From positions 1 to 33,470 of the forward strand of contig DASTYK010000147.1 in assembly GCA_035764935.1 (NCBI GenBank): DNA of 33,470 nt, in the 5' to 3' direction. The DNA is from Longimicrobiales bacterium. Lineage in GTDB: Bacteria > Gemmatimonadota > Gemmatimonadetes > Longimicrobiales > RSA9. Under the pieces are notes generated by a model, which did no database searches, was not told where the DNA came from, and saw only the letters and a program-made list of their open reading frames with translations. This document shows, one piece after another, positions 8,447 to 16,300 of the stretch (positions within the stretch are counted from its first letter, which is position 1; every line of letters starts with the position of its first letter). The position numbers and the translations under genes were made by a program.

Positions 8447-9012
8447 GGTCGGCGTGGTGCGCTGCTGATCCGGCTCGCGCGCTCGGGTAGTGTGTGGATG
8501 TACGCAACGATCTTCCACACGACCTCATCCGGCAGCTCGTGCCACGCAGGCATCCCGTTGGGTCGGCCCTGCACGATGGAGAGGTATACGTTCGCGGGCG
8601 CACCCCCGTAGATCCACAGTGTGTCACTCAGTGGCGGGCCCATACCGCCACCGCCGAGCGGTGCGTGACAGCCCGAGCAGTTGAAGTGGTTGAAGAAGAT
8701 CTCGCCTTCCGCGATCGCGTTCTCGTCGTTCACGAACGGGTTCGTGATCGCACTGTCACCGCCGGGGCCGACGGGCGTGAGCGTCGTCACGGCAACATCG
8801 AGCAGCGATGCGCCCGCCGGCGGACCCTGCTGCGCTGATTCCGTGTCGGTCGGCCGACTGCTGGCGCCGCCCGCACCACCGCCGCCGGTGCTGCCCCCCT
8901 GGCCGGCACTGCTGCCGCGCTGCCCACTCGCTGTTGCGTCCGGTTCCGCGCCGCCGTCACATGCGGGAGCGAACAGGAAGACGATGCCGGCGAGCAGTGC
9001 GGCGATCCTCAT
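8443..9012 (-). CDS. Lipoprotein cytochrome c, probable electron acceptor of the XoxF-like dehydrogenase
   Basis: A 189-residue monoheme cytochrome c. The start at 9012 overlaps the XoxJ-like stop as ATGA. It opens with MRIAALLAGIVFLFAPAC, a lipoprotein signal ending at Cys18, then a ~30-residue Gly/Ser/Gln-rich flexible tether containing a GGSTGGGGAGG stretch. The heme site is CSGCH, followed by GGGGMGPPLSD and an axial Met in GRPNGMPAWHEL; VVWKIVAYIHTL is the final helix. In xox clusters the gene beside xoxF and xoxJ usually encodes XoxG, the cytochrome cL that takes electrons from the dehydrogenase. This protein occupies that place and probably has that job, but it is shorter than many XoxG proteins, so I leave the symbol open. 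Confidence 0.88.
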   Translation of the reverse strand: MRIAALLAGIVFLFAPACDGGAEPDATASGQRGSSAGQGGSTGGGGAGGASSRPTDTESAQQGPPAGASLLDVAVTTLTPVGPGGDSAITNPFVNDENAIAEGEIFFNHFNCSGCHAPLGGGGMGPPLSDTLWIYGGAPANVYLSIVQGRPNGMPAWHELPDEVVWKIVAYIHTLPERASRISSAPRRP

Positions 9013-9842
9013 TCGGTCGCTCCGGCGTGCGCGTCCACGCGCGGGACGCCGTACTCCGTGAGCAGCGCATCCACGTCCGCCTGCCTCCGGACGAGCACCT
9101 GCTCCAGCTCGTCGCGCAGCGCGGTGTCCTCGCGCCGGACGCCCAGCGAGATGTCGAAGACGAACGGCAGGAAGGGCAGGTCGACCTGCGGCGAGACGGG
9201 AACGATCTCCAGTGGAATCGGCTGCTGCTGCGCCGCCCAGCCCGCCAGCGGTCCCCACGCAACCGCGACGTCGATCTCGCCGCTCGCAACCGCCTCGATC
9301 AGCCGGGTCGGCGGGTTGGGCTGCCGGTAATCGCCGTATACGAGGTAGCCCGCAACGTTGCCGACGATGCCGCGGCTCCCGAGCGCGTGTGCCGGGGGCG
9401 GGTTGTAGCCGTCGTCGCCGATGATCGGCACGCCGATGCGCACGTCGCGCAGGATGCTGTCGTCGAAGCTGCGGACCTCGAAGGGAGCGTCGGAGCGGTA
9501 CACGAACACGTACGTCGAGCGGTAGTAGGGGCGCGTCGCGAGCGCCAGCTCGAAGCTGCTCGGGATGCCCATGACCACGTCGCACGTGCCCGCACGCAGC
9601 GTGTTGCGGATGAAGCCGCGGCGTTGCGCCCACCAGGTGTACTCGACACGTGCGTCCAGCTCGTCCGCAACCAGCTCCGCCAGCCGGTTCTCGAACCCTT
9701 CACCGGCCTCGTTGGAGAACGGCAGGTTGTTCGGATCGGCGCACACCCGCAGAACGCGCTGCGGCTGCGCCTCGCGGGCCGCGACGAGCACACCGGCCCC
9801 GACGAGCGCAAGCAGCGCGACGCCGAGCAGTGCCGCTTTCAC
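9009..9842 (-). CDS. xoxJ: Quinoprotein dehydrogenase-associated periplasmic solute-binding-like protein (XoxJ/MoxJ family)
   Basis: A 277-residue periplasmic-binding-protein fold of the kind that accompanies PQQ alcohol dehydrogenases. The GTG start (9842-9840) overlaps the xoxF stop as GTGA; residues 1-22 are a signal or anchor (KAALLGVALLALVGAGVLVAA). Diagnostic stretches are RVCADPNNLPFSNEAGEGFE, YTWWAQRRGFIRNTLRAGTC, DVVMGIPSS, PYYRSTYVFVYRSD and the Pro-rich loop GYNPPPAHALG. XoxJ proteins are thought to help load or activate the dehydrogenase rather than import a solute. The immediate overlap with the dehydrogenase supports a stoichiometric partnership. The family assignment is firm; its molecular role is not settled. 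Confidence 0.92.
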   Translation of the reverse strand: MKAALLGVALLALVGAGVLVAAREAQPQRVLRVCADPNNLPFSNEAGEGFENRLAELVADELDARVEYTWWAQRRGFIRNTLRAGTCDVVMGIPSSFELALATRPYYRSTYVFVYRSDAPFEVRSFDDSILRDVRIGVPIIGDDGYNPPPAHALGSRGIVGNVAGYLVYGDYRQPNPPTRLIEAVASGEIDVAVAWGPLAGWAAQQQPIPLEIVPVSPQVDLPFLPFVFDISLGVRREDTALRDELEQVLVRRQADVDALLTEYGVPRVDAHAGATE

Positions 9843-11689
9843 CTGCGTGGAAGCGCGAACACGTACAGCATTCCGCCCTCCGTCGTGTGATCCGGCAGGT
9901 CCGTCATCGCGCCCACGAAACCGAGCGCGCCGTAGGGCACGCTGGTGTCCAGCTGCCCGGAGACCACGGCGCCCGACCAGCCACCCACACCGGACAGGAT
10001 CGCCACGTACTGCCGGCCATCCGGGCCGCGATACGTGACCGGCTGGCCGATGATGCCGGAGCCCGTCCTGTGCTGCCACAGCAGCTCACCGGTGCGCGCG
10101 TCGAGTGCCTTGAACCAGCCCTCCATGGTGCCGTAGAACACCACGTCGCCCGCGGTCACGAGCGCGCCGCTCCACGCGGGAAACCATTCGTCGACCGACC
10201 ACGCCTTGCGGCGGTTCACGATGTCCCAGGCCATGAAGGCGCCGCGGTGGCCGTCGCCCGGTGCGGCATACATCTGCACCTCCGCACCGACGAACGGTGT
10301 GCCAGCGATGTAGTTCGCTTCCAGCCCCTGCATCGACATGCACAGGTGGTTGTGCGGCACGTACAGCAGTCCCGTTCGTGGCGAGTACGCCGAGGGTTGC
10401 CAGTCCTTGCCGCCCGGCGCGGCCGGGCAGATGTCGTGCACCGTGTAGCCGGTGCCCGGCTGCTTCGCGGCGACGTGAACCGGCCTGCCGCTCTCGAGAT
10501 CGACTCGCTCCGTCGTGGTCACGTACGTGTACGGGTCCGCTGACAGCACTTCGCCCGTTTCGCGGTCGAGCACGTACATGAAGCCCGTGCGCTCCGGACG
10601 CACGAGCACTTTGCGGAGCCGACCGTCGATCTCGAGGTCGAGCAGGATGTTCTCGTTGATGCCGTCGTAGTCGTACAGGTCGTGCGGCGCCCACTGGTAG
10701 AACCAGCGCGCAGCACCCGTATCCGGGTCACGCGCGAAGATGCCGGCCGTCCACAGGTTGTCGCCCGGCCGCTGATCGGGATTCCACGGACCCGGATTCG
10801 CCGTGCCGTGATAGATCAGGTCGAGCTCGGGGTCGTAGGAGATCCAGCCCCACATCGTGCCGCCGCCGATCTGCCAGTGGTCCGGCGGCCACGTGCTCAC
10901 GCCGAGATCCTCGCCCACGTACTGCGGGTAGTGCGGGCGGAAGTCGTCGCCGATCAGCACGTCCTCGTCGGGTCCCGTGCTGTACGCGGTCCAGACCACT
11001 TCGCCGCTGTTCGCATCCAGCGCCTTGACCCAGCCACGCACGCCCATCTCGCCGCCGCTGTTGCCGACCAGCACTTTCCCCTTCACGACCAGCGGCGCCA
11101 TGGTCACGGTTTCGCCGATGTTGATGTCGCCGACCCGCGTCTTCCACACCTCCTCACCCGACTCCGCGTCCACCGCCACGGTGTGTGCATCCAGCGTGTT
11201 GTAGATGATCTTGCCTTCCCAGTACGCCGCGCCGCGGTTCACCACGTCGCAGCAGGCGACGCCCTGCGCCGCGCGTGCCGGCCCGGGATCGTAGCGCCAT
11301 CGCAGCGCGCCGTCGCGCGTCAGGTCGAGTGCGAAGAGCGTGTTCGGATACGGCGTCACGACGTACATCGTGTTGTTCACGATAAGTGGCGCCGCCTCGT
11401 GGCCGTTCAGCACCCCCGTCGAAAACGTCCACTCGAGCTGGAGGTCCGACACGGTCTGCGTGTCGATGTCGTCCAGCGTGCTGTAGCGGGTGCTCGCGTA
11501 GTTCTTCGCGGGCATCACCCACTGGCCGTCGTCAGCCTCGCTCGCGCTGGCGATCGTCACGTTATCGCCGAGCGCGGCAGGCGTGCTCCGCGCAATGCCC
11601 GTCTCGCTCTGCTCCGGGTCGCCGGCGCAGCTCAGGAGGAGAGCAGCAGGAACAGCCATGATTGCGGCGTTGAGCGCAGGCCGACCCAT
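9839..11689 (-). CDS. xoxF: PQQ-dependent, lanthanide-type alcohol (methanol) dehydrogenase
   Basis: A 616-residue eight-bladed quinoprotein of the methanol/ethanol dehydrogenase family. Visible are the vicinal disulfide pair Cys146-Cys147 (GVACCDVV) over the PQQ site, the metal ligands Glu214 (GGEMGVRG) and Asn298 (ANPGPWN), and the catalytic Asp340. Asp342 lies two residues after it (YDYDG), the extra carboxylate that marks lanthanide-dependent XoxF enzymes; calcium-type MxaF has Ala there. The N-terminus ends in LLLSC (Cys21), so the enzyme may be lipid-anchored rather than soluble. GGAG lies six bases before the ATG. It heads a seven-gene overlapping operon ending in a caa3 oxidase. The substrate (methanol or another alcohol) is not decidable from sequence, and no PQQ-synthesis genes are in the window. 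Confidence 0.94.
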   Translation of the reverse strand: MGRPALNAAIMAVPAALLLSCAGDPEQSETGIARSTPAALGDNVTIASASEADDGQWVMPAKNYASTRYSTLDDIDTQTVSDLQLEWTFSTGVLNGHEAAPLIVNNTMYVVTPYPNTLFALDLTRDGALRWRYDPGPARAAQGVACCDVVNRGAAYWEGKIIYNTLDAHTVAVDAESGEEVWKTRVGDINIGETVTMAPLVVKGKVLVGNSGGEMGVRGWVKALDANSGEVVWTAYSTGPDEDVLIGDDFRPHYPQYVGEDLGVSTWPPDHWQIGGGTMWGWISYDPELDLIYHGTANPGPWNPDQRPGDNLWTAGIFARDPDTGAARWFYQWAPHDLYDYDGINENILLDLEIDGRLRKVLVRPERTGFMYVLDRETGEVLSADPYTYVTTTERVDLESGRPVHVAAKQPGTGYTVHDICPAAPGGKDWQPSAYSPRTGLLYVPHNHLCMSMQGLEANYIAGTPFVGAEVQMYAAPGDGHRGAFMAWDIVNRRKAWSVDEWFPAWSGALVTAGDVVFYGTMEGWFKALDARTGELLWQHRTGSGIIGQPVTYRGPDGRQYVAILSGVGGWSGAVVSGQLDTSVPYGALGFVGAMTDLPDHTTEGGMLYVFALPRR

Positions 11690-11709
11690 CTGGGCTCCGG
11701 TGGAGGGAC

Positions 11710-11724
11710 GCGATCACTGATCGC
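11710..11724. promoter_or_regulatory. 15-bp perfect palindrome in the xoxF leader, possible operator
   Basis: GCGATCACTGATCGC has perfect 7-bp arms around one central base and sits about 20 bp upstream of the xoxF start codon. Such a spacing suits a repressor or activator site overlapping the leader of the operon. No regulator gene is adjacent to suggest which protein would bind. Confidence 0.35.
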
Positions 11725-11861
11725 TGGAATGCTGCCTGACGCGGATCACGCAGTCGTGGCGTGCGCACCGCGTCGCAAGCGATGTACCACATACAATTGC
11801 CCTGCTCCCGTGTGGCAGCAGGCTTCAGTGGAGAGACAGGAGGGGGACCAGCCGGCGGCGA

Positions 11862-11882
11862 GCTGCGGGTTTGGACCGCAGC
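11862..11882 (-). terminator. Hairpin after the DUF5916 gene, candidate terminator
   Basis: On the minus strand a 7-bp perfect stem (GCTGCGG/CCGCAGC) with a 7-base loop begins 4 bp after the DUF5916 stop. There is no T-tract. A second 6-bp stem (CCTGCT/AGCAGG) lies at 11801-11822. The hairpin separates the DUF5916 gene from the downstream xoxF operon, which argues that xoxF has its own promoter in the 197-bp gap. Confidence 0.45.
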
Positions 11883-11886
11883 AGGA

Positions 11887-14451
11887 TCAGGGCGTGAACC
11901 AGTAGCTCGCCTTGAGCACGAAGATGTTGTCCGGCTGCGCATCGAAGAGCGCGCGACGGTCACGACCGAACTCGAAATCGCCGACGCCCGGTGCATAGTC
12001 GGCCCGACTCTGCTGCCATGCCGCGTACAGCGTCGAGCCGGGGCGCCACTCCCAGCGGAGCACCGCGGTGCCGCGCAGGCTGCGCAGGTTGAAGTCGAGA
12101 TCGGGAACCGCTCCCGCGTATGGCTCGAACGTGTACGTCCTGGGTGCGGCGAGGTAGCGTGCGTCGCCGTACTCGCCGCTGGAGATGAACGGCTGTGCGT
12201 AGACCTCGAGCGACAGGCGCGGATTGAACGTGTAGTTCAGGCGTGTCTCCATTGCGAGCGTCGTCTGGTCGAGCGGCGCGAACACGTACTGGCTGCCGAA
12301 CGTGGGCTCGTAGCCGGCGTCCGGGATGGTGCCGACGTACTGTGCCGGCACGTACGCGCGCGAGAGCTGGGGCGTGAGCGTGAGGTTCCACCGTGGCGAG
12401 ACCTTGAACACGACTTCCGGCCCGATCCCCCAGTACCAGCCGTCGAACTCGGTGCGCTCCCCCTCGAGCCGCATGCCCCAGGAGATGTTCTGGCGCGGGT
12501 CACCGGACAGGTAGATGTAGCCGTTGGTGTTGGCCGGACGAACGGCGATCGGCCCGCCGCGCGTGAGGCGGTCGTCGTTTGCGCGCAGCGAGTGGGTGAT
12601 GCCCGTCTGGATGAGCCAGTAGCTCAGGTGGCGCCAGGAGGTCGAGAGTGTCAACCAGTTCGCGATCATCTCGTTCGCGTAGTTGCCCTCGACGCGGGCG
12701 CGGCCACTGATCGTGTAGTTGCGCCAGAAGCTGCCCGGCCGCTGCTGCAGGTAGTGCAGGGTGAGCTGTGCGTCACGGCGATCGGTGCGGTAGTTGAAGC
12801 CGAGGTCGTTGATCTCGTACGATGGTGTCGTCGTCGCGACCTGTACCTCGCCGCGCCAGTGCTCGCCGGCCTGTCGCCCGAGCGCGAGCAGCGCGGACGC
12901 TCCCGTCATCGACGTCGTGCCCGCGTCGACGGCGAGGTGATCGGCATCGGGGCGCTGGAAGAAATGGTTCGATGCCGTTTGCACGGCGACCATCGCTTCG
13001 GGAGTGCCCCGGATGTGGCTGAGCGCGAGGTTGCCGTACACGACCCAGCTCCGGTTTGCCCACTCGTGGCGGCCGTCGAACCCGATTGCGTAGGCGGATG
13101 AGCGGAGTGCCGCCTCGAGCGCGGGCTCCCCGAGATCGCGGTGCGTCATGGTGACCATCGAGCCGATCGAGCTCTGCCCGCTGCGCATGTCGCGGCGCGC
13201 GCGCGCCACGAAGTAGTTCGTCAGTGGCTCGACGGCCATCGTCGCGTCGCCTTCGTCCGTCCGGAAGGTCGCTTCCTCGCGAGCCGTGACCGCCTCCATC
13301 ATCCCGAGCGACCACCCGCCGGCGGTGCGGCCTGACAGCTTTGCCGCCCCCAGGATCGTCGTGGCAGCAGGCACGTCTGCGCGGTTGGACGGGGGTGTCA
13401 GCTGCGGCTGACGACCGACGCGCCGCGTGTAGAACAGCGTACCCGTGTTGCCGCCGCCGAAGCCGAAGATGTCACTGCCCTCGATGAAGAACGGACGCTT
13501 CTCCTCGAAGAACGTCTCGTACACGCCGAGGTTGATGACGGCGGGATCCACCTCGACCTGGCCAAAGTCCGGGTTGATCGAGGCGTTCAGCGTCATGTCG
13601 CTGGTCACGCGGTAGCGCGCGTCGAGCCCGCCGGAAACCGCGTGCTCGGAGTCGCTGCGGAAAGGATTGGTGCCCGGATCGACGTACTCGCCGCGCGCGA
13701 CGACGTAGGGCAGCAGCTCGAGCCGCTCACCGGCGGACACGTCCTGCACGCCGAGCAGGTGACCGTAGGCAGGAATTCCGCCGCGCTGCGATTTGGGCGT
13801 GTAGGTCGTGACGGCATACTCGCGTCGGCGGCCGATCAGGCGCTCGAGCTGGATCCCCCACACCTGCTGCTGCGCCTGGTTGAAGCGGAGCTGGCTGAAC
13901 GGGATCCGGTACTCCGCGGTCCAGCCCTCTTCGTCGATACTCGTCGCGACGTCCCACACCGCGTCCCACGAGTTGTCGTCCTCCTCGCCGCTCGGCGTCA
14001 TCGACTTCACTGCGTCGCGCTGTACGCCGCTCGGGTTCACGTCGAAGACGAAACCGGTCTGGTGCCCGTGATAGCTGTCGATCACGACGCCGAACCAGTC
14101 CGCGTCCAGCAGCGGCATGTCGCGCCGTCCGAGTCGCGTCGTCACCGGGCCGTCGTCGAAGAGACGGGCGCCGATGTAGAGCGCATCGTCGTCGAACAGG
14201 ATGCGCACTTCCGTGCGCTGGCTCACGGGCATGCCCTCGTCCGGGTCCATCTGCGTGAAGCCCGCGATCACCGGCGCAGCGGCCCATGCCGGCTCGTCCA
14301 GTCGGCCGTCGATGTGGAGCGCGCCCTGCGCACGCACCGCCTCTGCCACCGGGCGGTCCATGTGTCCATTGCCGTCCATGAGCTGGGCGGCCGCCGGAGA
14401 GGGAAGGATCATGGGAGCGACGAGTGCCGCGACTCGGATGAAGCGCATCAT
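11887..14451 (-). CDS. DUF5916 outer-membrane protein with N-terminal carbohydrate-binding family 9-like domain
   Basis: An 854-residue exported protein. MMRFIRVAALVAPMILPSPAAA|Q is a clear signal peptide. Residues about 35-230 form a CBM9-like sandwich (ALHIDGRLDEPAWAAAPVI, VRILFDDDALYIGARLFD, GEEDDNSWDAVWDVAT), and the remainder is DUF5916, with NPDFGQVEVDPAVINL and FFEEKRPFFIEGSDIF as its hallmark segments and a barrel-like C-terminus closing with SYWFTP. The family is widespread in environmental diderms and of unknown function; ligand binding at the surface is a guess from the CBM9 domain. The start is one of two consecutive ATGs (14451 or 14448) preceded by GAGAG. It lies upstream of xoxF on the same strand, but a hairpin and 197 bp separate them. 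Confidence 0.9.
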   Translation of the reverse strand: MMRFIRVAALVAPMILPSPAAAQLMDGNGHMDRPVAEAVRAQGALHIDGRLDEPAWAAAPVIAGFTQMDPDEGMPVSQRTEVRILFDDDALYIGARLFDDGPVTTRLGRRDMPLLDADWFGVVIDSYHGHQTGFVFDVNPSGVQRDAVKSMTPSGEEDDNSWDAVWDVATSIDEEGWTAEYRIPFSQLRFNQAQQQVWGIQLERLIGRRREYAVTTYTPKSQRGGIPAYGHLLGVQDVSAGERLELLPYVVARGEYVDPGTNPFRSDSEHAVSGGLDARYRVTSDMTLNASINPDFGQVEVDPAVINLGVYETFFEEKRPFFIEGSDIFGFGGGNTGTLFYTRRVGRQPQLTPPSNRADVPAATTILGAAKLSGRTAGGWSLGMMEAVTAREEATFRTDEGDATMAVEPLTNYFVARARRDMRSGQSSIGSMVTMTHRDLGEPALEAALRSSAYAIGFDGRHEWANRSWVVYGNLALSHIRGTPEAMVAVQTASNHFFQRPDADHLAVDAGTTSMTGASALLALGRQAGEHWRGEVQVATTTPSYEINDLGFNYRTDRRDAQLTLHYLQQRPGSFWRNYTISGRARVEGNYANEMIANWLTLSTSWRHLSYWLIQTGITHSLRANDDRLTRGGPIAVRPANTNGYIYLSGDPRQNISWGMRLEGERTEFDGWYWGIGPEVVFKVSPRWNLTLTPQLSRAYVPAQYVGTIPDAGYEPTFGSQYVFAPLDQTTLAMETRLNYTFNPRLSLEVYAQPFISSGEYGDARYLAAPRTYTFEPYAGAVPDLDFNLRSLRGTAVLRWEWRPGSTLYAAWQQSRADYAPGVGDFEFGRDRRALFDAQPDNIFVLKASYWFTP

Positions 14452-14624
14452 GACGTCTCTCGAGGACGGGATTCGCCGCCCGGCGCCGCGGTGACAGGGA
14501 TCCGCGCCAGCAGCGGCACCGTTGATGAAGGAAAGCACCGGAATTGTATGGCCGATGCACCTGTCCGCGGAAGAGAGTCCGGGCGAGCCGGGCGGCCGCC
14601 GTGACCGATGCCGTCCCGCGCGCC

Positions 14625-14656
14625 GTGGATTGCGCGCACCGTGCGGTGGATTGCGC
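14625..14656. repeat. Short direct repeat upstream of the small charged-protein genes
   Basis: GTGGATTGCGC occurs at 14625-14635 and again at 14646-14656, exactly 21 bp apart (about two helical turns), 75-106 bp before the first small gene. The pair could be a regulator-binding site on one DNA face. The rest of 14452-14730 shows no gene and no convincing promoter pair; GGAGGAG at 14721-14727 is the ribosome-binding site of the next gene. Confidence 0.3.
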
Positions 14657-14730
14657 CGGTCGTCCCGCCGCGTGCTCCGGGGGCATACGCCTTGCCCCTC
14701 AGGCCTGTACACCCTGACCCGGAGGAGCAC

Positions 14731-14970
14731 ATGCCGGAAGAACACGGCAGTCGCGGCATCAGCGAGCACGAGCATGCGGACCGGCGCCACAACGCCGAAT
14801 CGACGCGACCCGTTCCCGCGATCACCGGCGACGAGGCAACACCGCGCGACAACGAGAGCGACCGGGACAGGATCGCACGCGCGGCCGGGGCGATCGGTCC
14901 CGACACGGTGACCGATCCGCTCGAGCTGATGCGGCTCGACGACAGGCCGGGCCAGCGAAAGGAGCGTTGA
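14731..14970 (+). CDS. Small highly charged, disordered protein
   Basis: A 79-residue protein starting at an ATG three bases after GGAGGAG. It is almost devoid of hydrophobic residues: His, Glu, Asp and Arg dominate (for example SEHEHADRRHNAESTRP), with a C-terminus ending GQRKER. No cysteine, no aromatic residue and no transmembrane segment is present, so it should be an intrinsically disordered cytoplasmic protein. Its strong ribosome-binding site and the tightly following second gene support that it is real. I do not recognise the family; a stress-protective hydrophilin-like role is only a guess from composition. Confidence 0.65.
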   Translation: MPEEHGSRGISEHEHADRRHNAESTRPVPAITGDEATPRDNESDRDRIARAAGAIGPDTVTDPLELMRLDDRPGQRKER

Positions 14971-14971
14971 C

Positions 14972-15199
14972 ATGCCGGACGAACGCCAGGATTCGATCCG
15001 CCAGGGCATCGGTGCCCCGGACGAAAGCGAGATCGGACAGGCTGCGCGTGAGAAGCGGCGCCTGCGCGACCGCGAGACACCGCCGATGGACAGCGCCATG
15101 GGCGGCACGTCGGACGTCGATTCGCCCGCAGACGAGGCGCAGGAGCGCGCCGCGCGGCGGGAGTCGGAGCGGGACGGCGCGAGCCGGAAATCGAAGTAG
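14972..15199 (+). CDS. Second small highly charged, disordered protein
   Basis: A 75-residue hydrophilic protein whose ATG lies one base after the stop of the preceding gene, with AAAGGAG at 14958-14964 as ribosome-binding site inside that gene's end. Composition is rich in Arg, Glu, Asp, Ala and Ser (GQAAREKRRLRDRETPP, DEAQERAARRESERD), with no Cys, Trp, Tyr or Phe. It resembles its neighbour in style (both begin MP followed by acidic residues) without clear sequence identity. The pair forms a two-gene transcript that converges on the metallophosphoesterase gene 25 bp away. Function unknown. Confidence 0.65.
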   Translation: MPDERQDSIRQGIGAPDESEIGQAAREKRRLRDRETPPMDSAMGGTSDVDSPADEAQERAARRESERDGASRKSK

Positions 15200-15224
15200 C
15201 GCCGGCTCGAGCCTCCACCGCAGC

Positions 15225-16235
15225 TCACCGCAGCAGGACTCGGCGGACGCGGCCGTTCACCCCTTCGATCTCCGCGGGCAGCGACTCCGCGTCGACGGTC
15301 CACACCGAGTCTCCCACGATGCCGACCGTCTGCTCGCGGATCTGCGGCCCGATCGTCAGGAGCGTCAGTGCCTTGAACGGCTCGGCGTCGCTGCCGACCA
15401 GCGGTCGCGGTCCCTGTCCGAGCGCTCCCGCCGAGAACAGGAGCAGCTCTCCTCTGCGCCCCGGGTAGTACGCGTGATGATGGCCGGCGATGTACATGCC
15501 GACATTGCCGCGCTCCAGTATGCGACGCAGCGAGTCCGGCTCCGCCTGTACCTCGCCCGGCCGGTTGCGGCCGACGGCGACGGCGTACAGCGGGACGTGT
15601 CCCAGCGCGATGCGTGCTCCGGCGGTGCGTGCGGCGTCGCTCTCCAGCATGCGCCGGATCCAGTCGAGCTGCGCGCTGTCCGCGGCCATCGCGCCGGTGG
15701 ACGCGTCGAACACCAGGAAGAAGACGTCGTCCAGCACGAACGCGTACTGGAACGGGAATGCCGTTGCGTCGACGAATGCCAGCTCCGGCATCCGCTCCGG
15801 CGCCGTCCAGTGCTCACGCGCCAGGCGCCGGTCCCGCTCGTGGCCCGGGTGGCCGGACCCGTCATGGTTGCCGATCGTGAAGGCGAACGGGATGCCTGCG
15901 CGCCTGAGCGGCGCAGCGACAGTGGAATCGAACGCCGCCCACATCGCGCGCACGTTTTCGTCGGTGAGTGACGGTCGCTGCCCTGCGATCATGTCGCCCG
16001 GGATCAGCACCAGGTCCGGCTTCCACTCGTCAGTGACGAGGGCGATCGCCGCGCCCACCTCCGGCTCGTACGACGTCGAGCCGTACGCGGAGTTGAAGTC
16101 GCTGAGCACCGCGACCCGGAGCGGCCCGGGCTCCGCTACCCGGGGCGTGCTGCACGCACCCGCTGCCAGGAGCAGCGCTGCAGCGCCGAAGCGTTTGAGA
16201 ATGAACTGCGCTGTTCGACACGGACTGACTGCCAT
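15225..16235 (-). CDS. Calcineurin-like metallophosphoesterase, predicted lipoprotein
   Basis: A 336-residue exported phosphoesterase. GGGAG precedes the ATG at 16235. A hydrophobic stretch ending LLLAAGAC gives a lipobox at Cys28. The metal-binding motifs appear in order: SDFN (Asp46, with Asn48 in place of the usual His), PGDM (Asp81), GNHD (123-125), GHVPLY and GHHHAYY. Such enzymes hydrolyse phosphomono- or diesters with a two-metal centre; the substrate is unknown. It is divergent from the sulfatase gene, with only 65 bp between the two starts, so the pair may share control and act on the same exported substrates, which is inference. Confidence 0.9.
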   Translation of the reverse strand: MAVSPCRTAQFILKRFGAAALLLAAGACSTPRVAEPGPLRVAVLSDFNSAYGSTSYEPEVGAAIALVTDEWKPDLVLIPGDMIAGQRPSLTDENVRAMWAAFDSTVAAPLRRAGIPFAFTIGNHDGSGHPGHERDRRLAREHWTAPERMPELAFVDATAFPFQYAFVLDDVFFLVFDASTGAMAADSAQLDWIRRMLESDAARTAGARIALGHVPLYAVAVGRNRPGEVQAEPDSLRRILERGNVGMYIAGHHHAYYPGRRGELLLFSAGALGQGPRPLVGSDAEPFKALTLLTIGPQIREQTVGIVGDSVWTVDAESLPAEIEGVNGRVRRVLLR

Positions 16236-16300
16236 GCGACTCCCTCGTATTGGTGCGGAATGCCCGATCATCATAGAATCGACGCACGGACGACGCGACC

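Noticed and set aside
5099-8611. A 1170-codon open frame on the plus strand
   Set aside because: It is exactly antisense to the oxidase genes, its translation is Arg/His/Glu-rich without any domain, and such frames arise readily opposite GC-rich genes.
10682-13101. Plus-strand frames of about 400-450 codons opposite xoxF and the DUF5916 gene
   Set aside because: No homology or signal, unusual composition, and the minus-strand genes are unambiguous.
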